A DNA stretch of 6,996 nucleotides. It comes from Acidobacteriota bacterium (lineage in GTDB: Bacteria; Acidobacteriota; Blastocatellia; RBC074). Shown piece after piece: positions 5,828 to 6,996 of the stretch. Location of the stretch: contig JABFSD010001232.1 of the NCBI GenBank assembly GCA_013140935.1, positions 1 to 6,996 of the forward strand, in the 5' to 3' direction. How positions within the stretch are numbered: the first letter of the stretch is position 1; every line of letters starts with the position of its first letter. The notes beneath the pieces were generated by a model. That model was not told where the DNA came from and ran no database searches. It worked only from the letters and a program-made list of their open reading frames with translations. The translations under genes and the position numbers were made by a program.

Positions 5828-6694
5828 TTAGTCGAAATACTTGCCGATAATGGCGTGCAGCCGTTGTTTCGCTTCGTCTGAAATCGCATCGCGGTGCGTG
5901 AGAATCGCGTTTTTCGTCGCGTTACGATATTGGCAATCCTGCTCAAACGTCGCCAGTTTTTTCACCGATTCACGAATAATCTTTTGCGCGTTGACGACGT
6001 TCTTGTTGAGATATTCGATCACGAGATCAATCGTCACCGAGTCGTGATCGGGATGCCAGCAATCATAATCGGTCACGAGCGCCATCGTCGCATAACAAAT
6101 CTCGGCTTCGCGCGCGAGCTTGGCTTCCTGCAAATTGGTCATGCCGATGATGTCCATGCCCCAACTGCGATAGAGCCGCGATTCGGCTAACGTAGAAAAC
6201 GCCGGGCCTTCCATACACAAATAGGTTCCGCCGCGATGAACTTTTACGCCTACGGTTTCGCACGACGAAGCGATCATCTCGCTCAAGTCGGAACACACCG
6301 GATGCGCGAAAGTGATGTGGCCCACCAGGCCTTCACCAAAGAAAGTCGAAACCCGTCCGCGCGTGCGATCAAAAAACTGATCGGGTACGACGATGTCGGT
6401 CGGCGCGTATTGCTCCTGCAACGAACCGACGGCTGACGCCGAAATAATCCATTCGACGCCCAACATTTTCATGCCGTAAATGTTCGCGCGAAAGGGCAGC
6501 TCGGTCGGCGTGAGCTTGTGGCCGCGCGAGTGACGCGCGAGAAACGCGACGCGCTGGCCTTCGAGCGTGCCAGTGATATAACTGTCAGACGGCTTGCCAA
6601 AGGGCGTATCAAGACTGACTTCCTGAATGTCGGTGAGGCCTTCCATTTGATAAAGGCCACTGCCGCCGATGATGCCAATTTTTGCTTGTTCCAT
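5828..6694 (-). CDS. mtnP: S-methyl-5'-thioadenosine phosphorylase
   Basis: This 288-residue cytoplasmic enzyme matches the full length of MTA phosphorylases (about 260-300). It splits methylthioadenosine with phosphate into adenine and 5-methylthioribose-1-phosphate, the first step of methionine and purine salvage from polyamine synthesis. Visible motifs are [10 protein letters not shown] (6-15), phosphate-binding RHSRGH (54-59), SASAVGSL (85-92) and [18 protein letters not shown] (155-172). MTN follows at 185-187. The segment TDYDCWH (208-214), with Asp209 and Asp211, is the feature that distinguishes adenine-specific MTAP from 6-oxopurine PNP, which has Asn there. The start is the ATG just before [10 protein letters not shown], and there is no evident SD. 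A large repeat hairpin ends about 20 bases upstream. The gene converges with the aminopropyltransferase operon whose by-product it would consume. Confidence 0.94.
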   Translation of the reverse strand: MEQAKIGIIGGSGLYQMEGLTDIQEVSLDTPFGKPSDSYITGTLEGQRVAFLARHSRGHKLTPTELPFRANIYGMKMLGVEWIISASAVGSLQEQYAPTDIVVPDQFFDRTRGRVSTFFGEGLVGHITFAHPVCSDLSEMIASSCETVGVKVHRGGTYLCMEGPAFSTLAESRLYRSWGMDIIGMTNLQEAKLAREAEICYATMALVTDYDCWHPDHDSVTIDLVIEYLNKNVVNAQKIIRESVKKLATFEQDCQYRNATKNAILTHRDAISDEAKQRLHAIIGKYFD

Positions 6695-6706
6695 TGCGAA
6701 TAAGAA

Positions 6707-6775
6707 GAGTCAGGAGTCAGGAGTCAGAATTCAGGAGGGCAACATTCTGCCTCCTGAATTCTGACTCCTGACTTC
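6707..6775. repeat. GAGTCAG heptamer repeat forming a 24-bp perfect hairpin
   Basis: Three tandem GAGTCAG units (6707-6727) run into an AATTCAGGAGG stretch. The last parts form a perfect inverted repeat: arms 6715-6738 and 6750-6773, with an 11-base loop at 6739-6749. Each arm holds a GAATTC or AATTC core. The repeat lies wholly between the unrecognised ORF (stop at 6783) and mtnP (start at 6694), both on the minus strand. Similar short heptamer repeats are known from cyanobacteria and other bacteria with repeat-rich spacers. The minus transcript has no T-run after the stem, only a pyrimidine-rich CTCTTCTTA. A mobile palindromic repeat or an mRNA processing or stability element is therefore at least as likely as a terminator. 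Confidence 0.9.
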
Positions 6776-6782
6776 CCAGAGT

Positions 6783-6995
6783 TTAGCGGTTTGCGTTCGG
6801 ATCAATCTGTCTCATCGAACCCGCTTCGCCGCTGCCGAGAGCGGGGCGGCCAGCGGGATCGCGCATGCCTTCGACTTTAACCACGAAATCGGCGGGCGTG
6901 GCGACGACGTATTTCAACGTAACGTCTTCCATCGCGCGTTTGATTTTTTCCTGCGAAAGTTGCGTGAGCGATTCCGCCACGACCTGGGTACTCAT
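6783..6995 (-). CDS. Unrecognised short ORF at the window edge
   Basis: This is a 70-residue open frame that I do not recognise. The first 40 or so residues look like an ordinary folded domain with helical and beta character (QLSQEKIKRAMEDVTLKYVVATPADFVVKVEG). The tail from about residue 43 is Gly/Pro/Arg-rich and probably disordered (RDPAGRPALGSGEAGS, ending DPNANR). There are no membrane segments and no metal or catalytic motifs. The ATG at 6995 is one base from the edge, so the SD cannot be seen, and this may be an internal Met of a longer protein. It is on the same strand as mtnP, 88 bases upstream of it, with the GAGTCAG hairpin between them. Coding status is likely, since the frame stops right before the repeat and the composition matches the neighbours, but this is not certain. 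Confidence 0.55.
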   Translation of the reverse strand: MSTQVVAESLTQLSQEKIKRAMEDVTLKYVVATPADFVVKVEGMRDPAGRPALGSGEAGSMRQIDPNANR

Positions 6996-6996
6996 A

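Noticed and set aside
5758..5946. N-terminal extension of the secreted TPR protein to ATG 5946
   Set aside because: It would place about 63 Arg/Ser/Thr-rich residues before a good signal peptide and overlap mtnP. The SD at 5769-5774 supports ATG 5757.
6750..6755. AGGAGG on the minus strand as SD for mtnP
   Set aside because: It lies about 55 bases before the mtnP ATG and inside the hairpin stem, too far to act as its ribosome binding site.
6707..6775. CRISPR-like array reading of the heptamer repeats
   Set aside because: The units are 7 bases with no spacers; the structure is a tandem repeat plus hairpin.

Overview
The window reads as chromosomal DNA of a Gram-negative-type bacterium. Coding density is high, genes are tightly packed with gaps or overlaps of a few bases, and two strand groups converge near position 4,280. 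Moderately GC-rich codons, the gene content and a GAGTCAG-type intergenic repeat hairpin would fit an Acidobacteriota genome (Blastocatellia-like). That taxonomic guess is an inference with low to moderate confidence. No phage, insertion sequence, CRISPR array, tRNA or rRNA was seen.

Plus-strand block (2-4208): the C-terminal end of a carbon-starvation CstA-family transporter is followed after 4 bases by an S-adenosylmethionine decarboxylase (speD/speH type). Next come a 442-residue DUF4178-type membrane protein with an N-terminal zinc ribbon, a 60-residue single-pass membrane protein, a 79-residue DUF350 membrane protein, and a membrane-anchored spermidine-synthase-like aminopropyltransferase (seven predicted N-terminal helices plus a Rossmann domain). 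The last five form one compact unit. It pairs the two enzymes that would make and use decarboxylated AdoMet with three membrane proteins of unknown function. This polyamine/membrane cassette is the most interesting content of the window.

Convergence (4209-4347): a perfect 12-bp tandem duplication, then a long imperfect inverted repeat between the two convergent transcription units.

Minus-strand block (6995-4348, read right to left): a short unrecognised ORF at the window edge, a strong GAGTCAG-repeat hairpin, methylthioadenosine phosphorylase (mtnP), a small secreted TPR-like protein, and a PfkB-family kinase. MtnP removes methylthioadenosine, the by-product of aminopropyl transfer. The two convergent units are therefore metabolically complementary: one is predicted to make polyamine and MTA, and the other recycles MTA.
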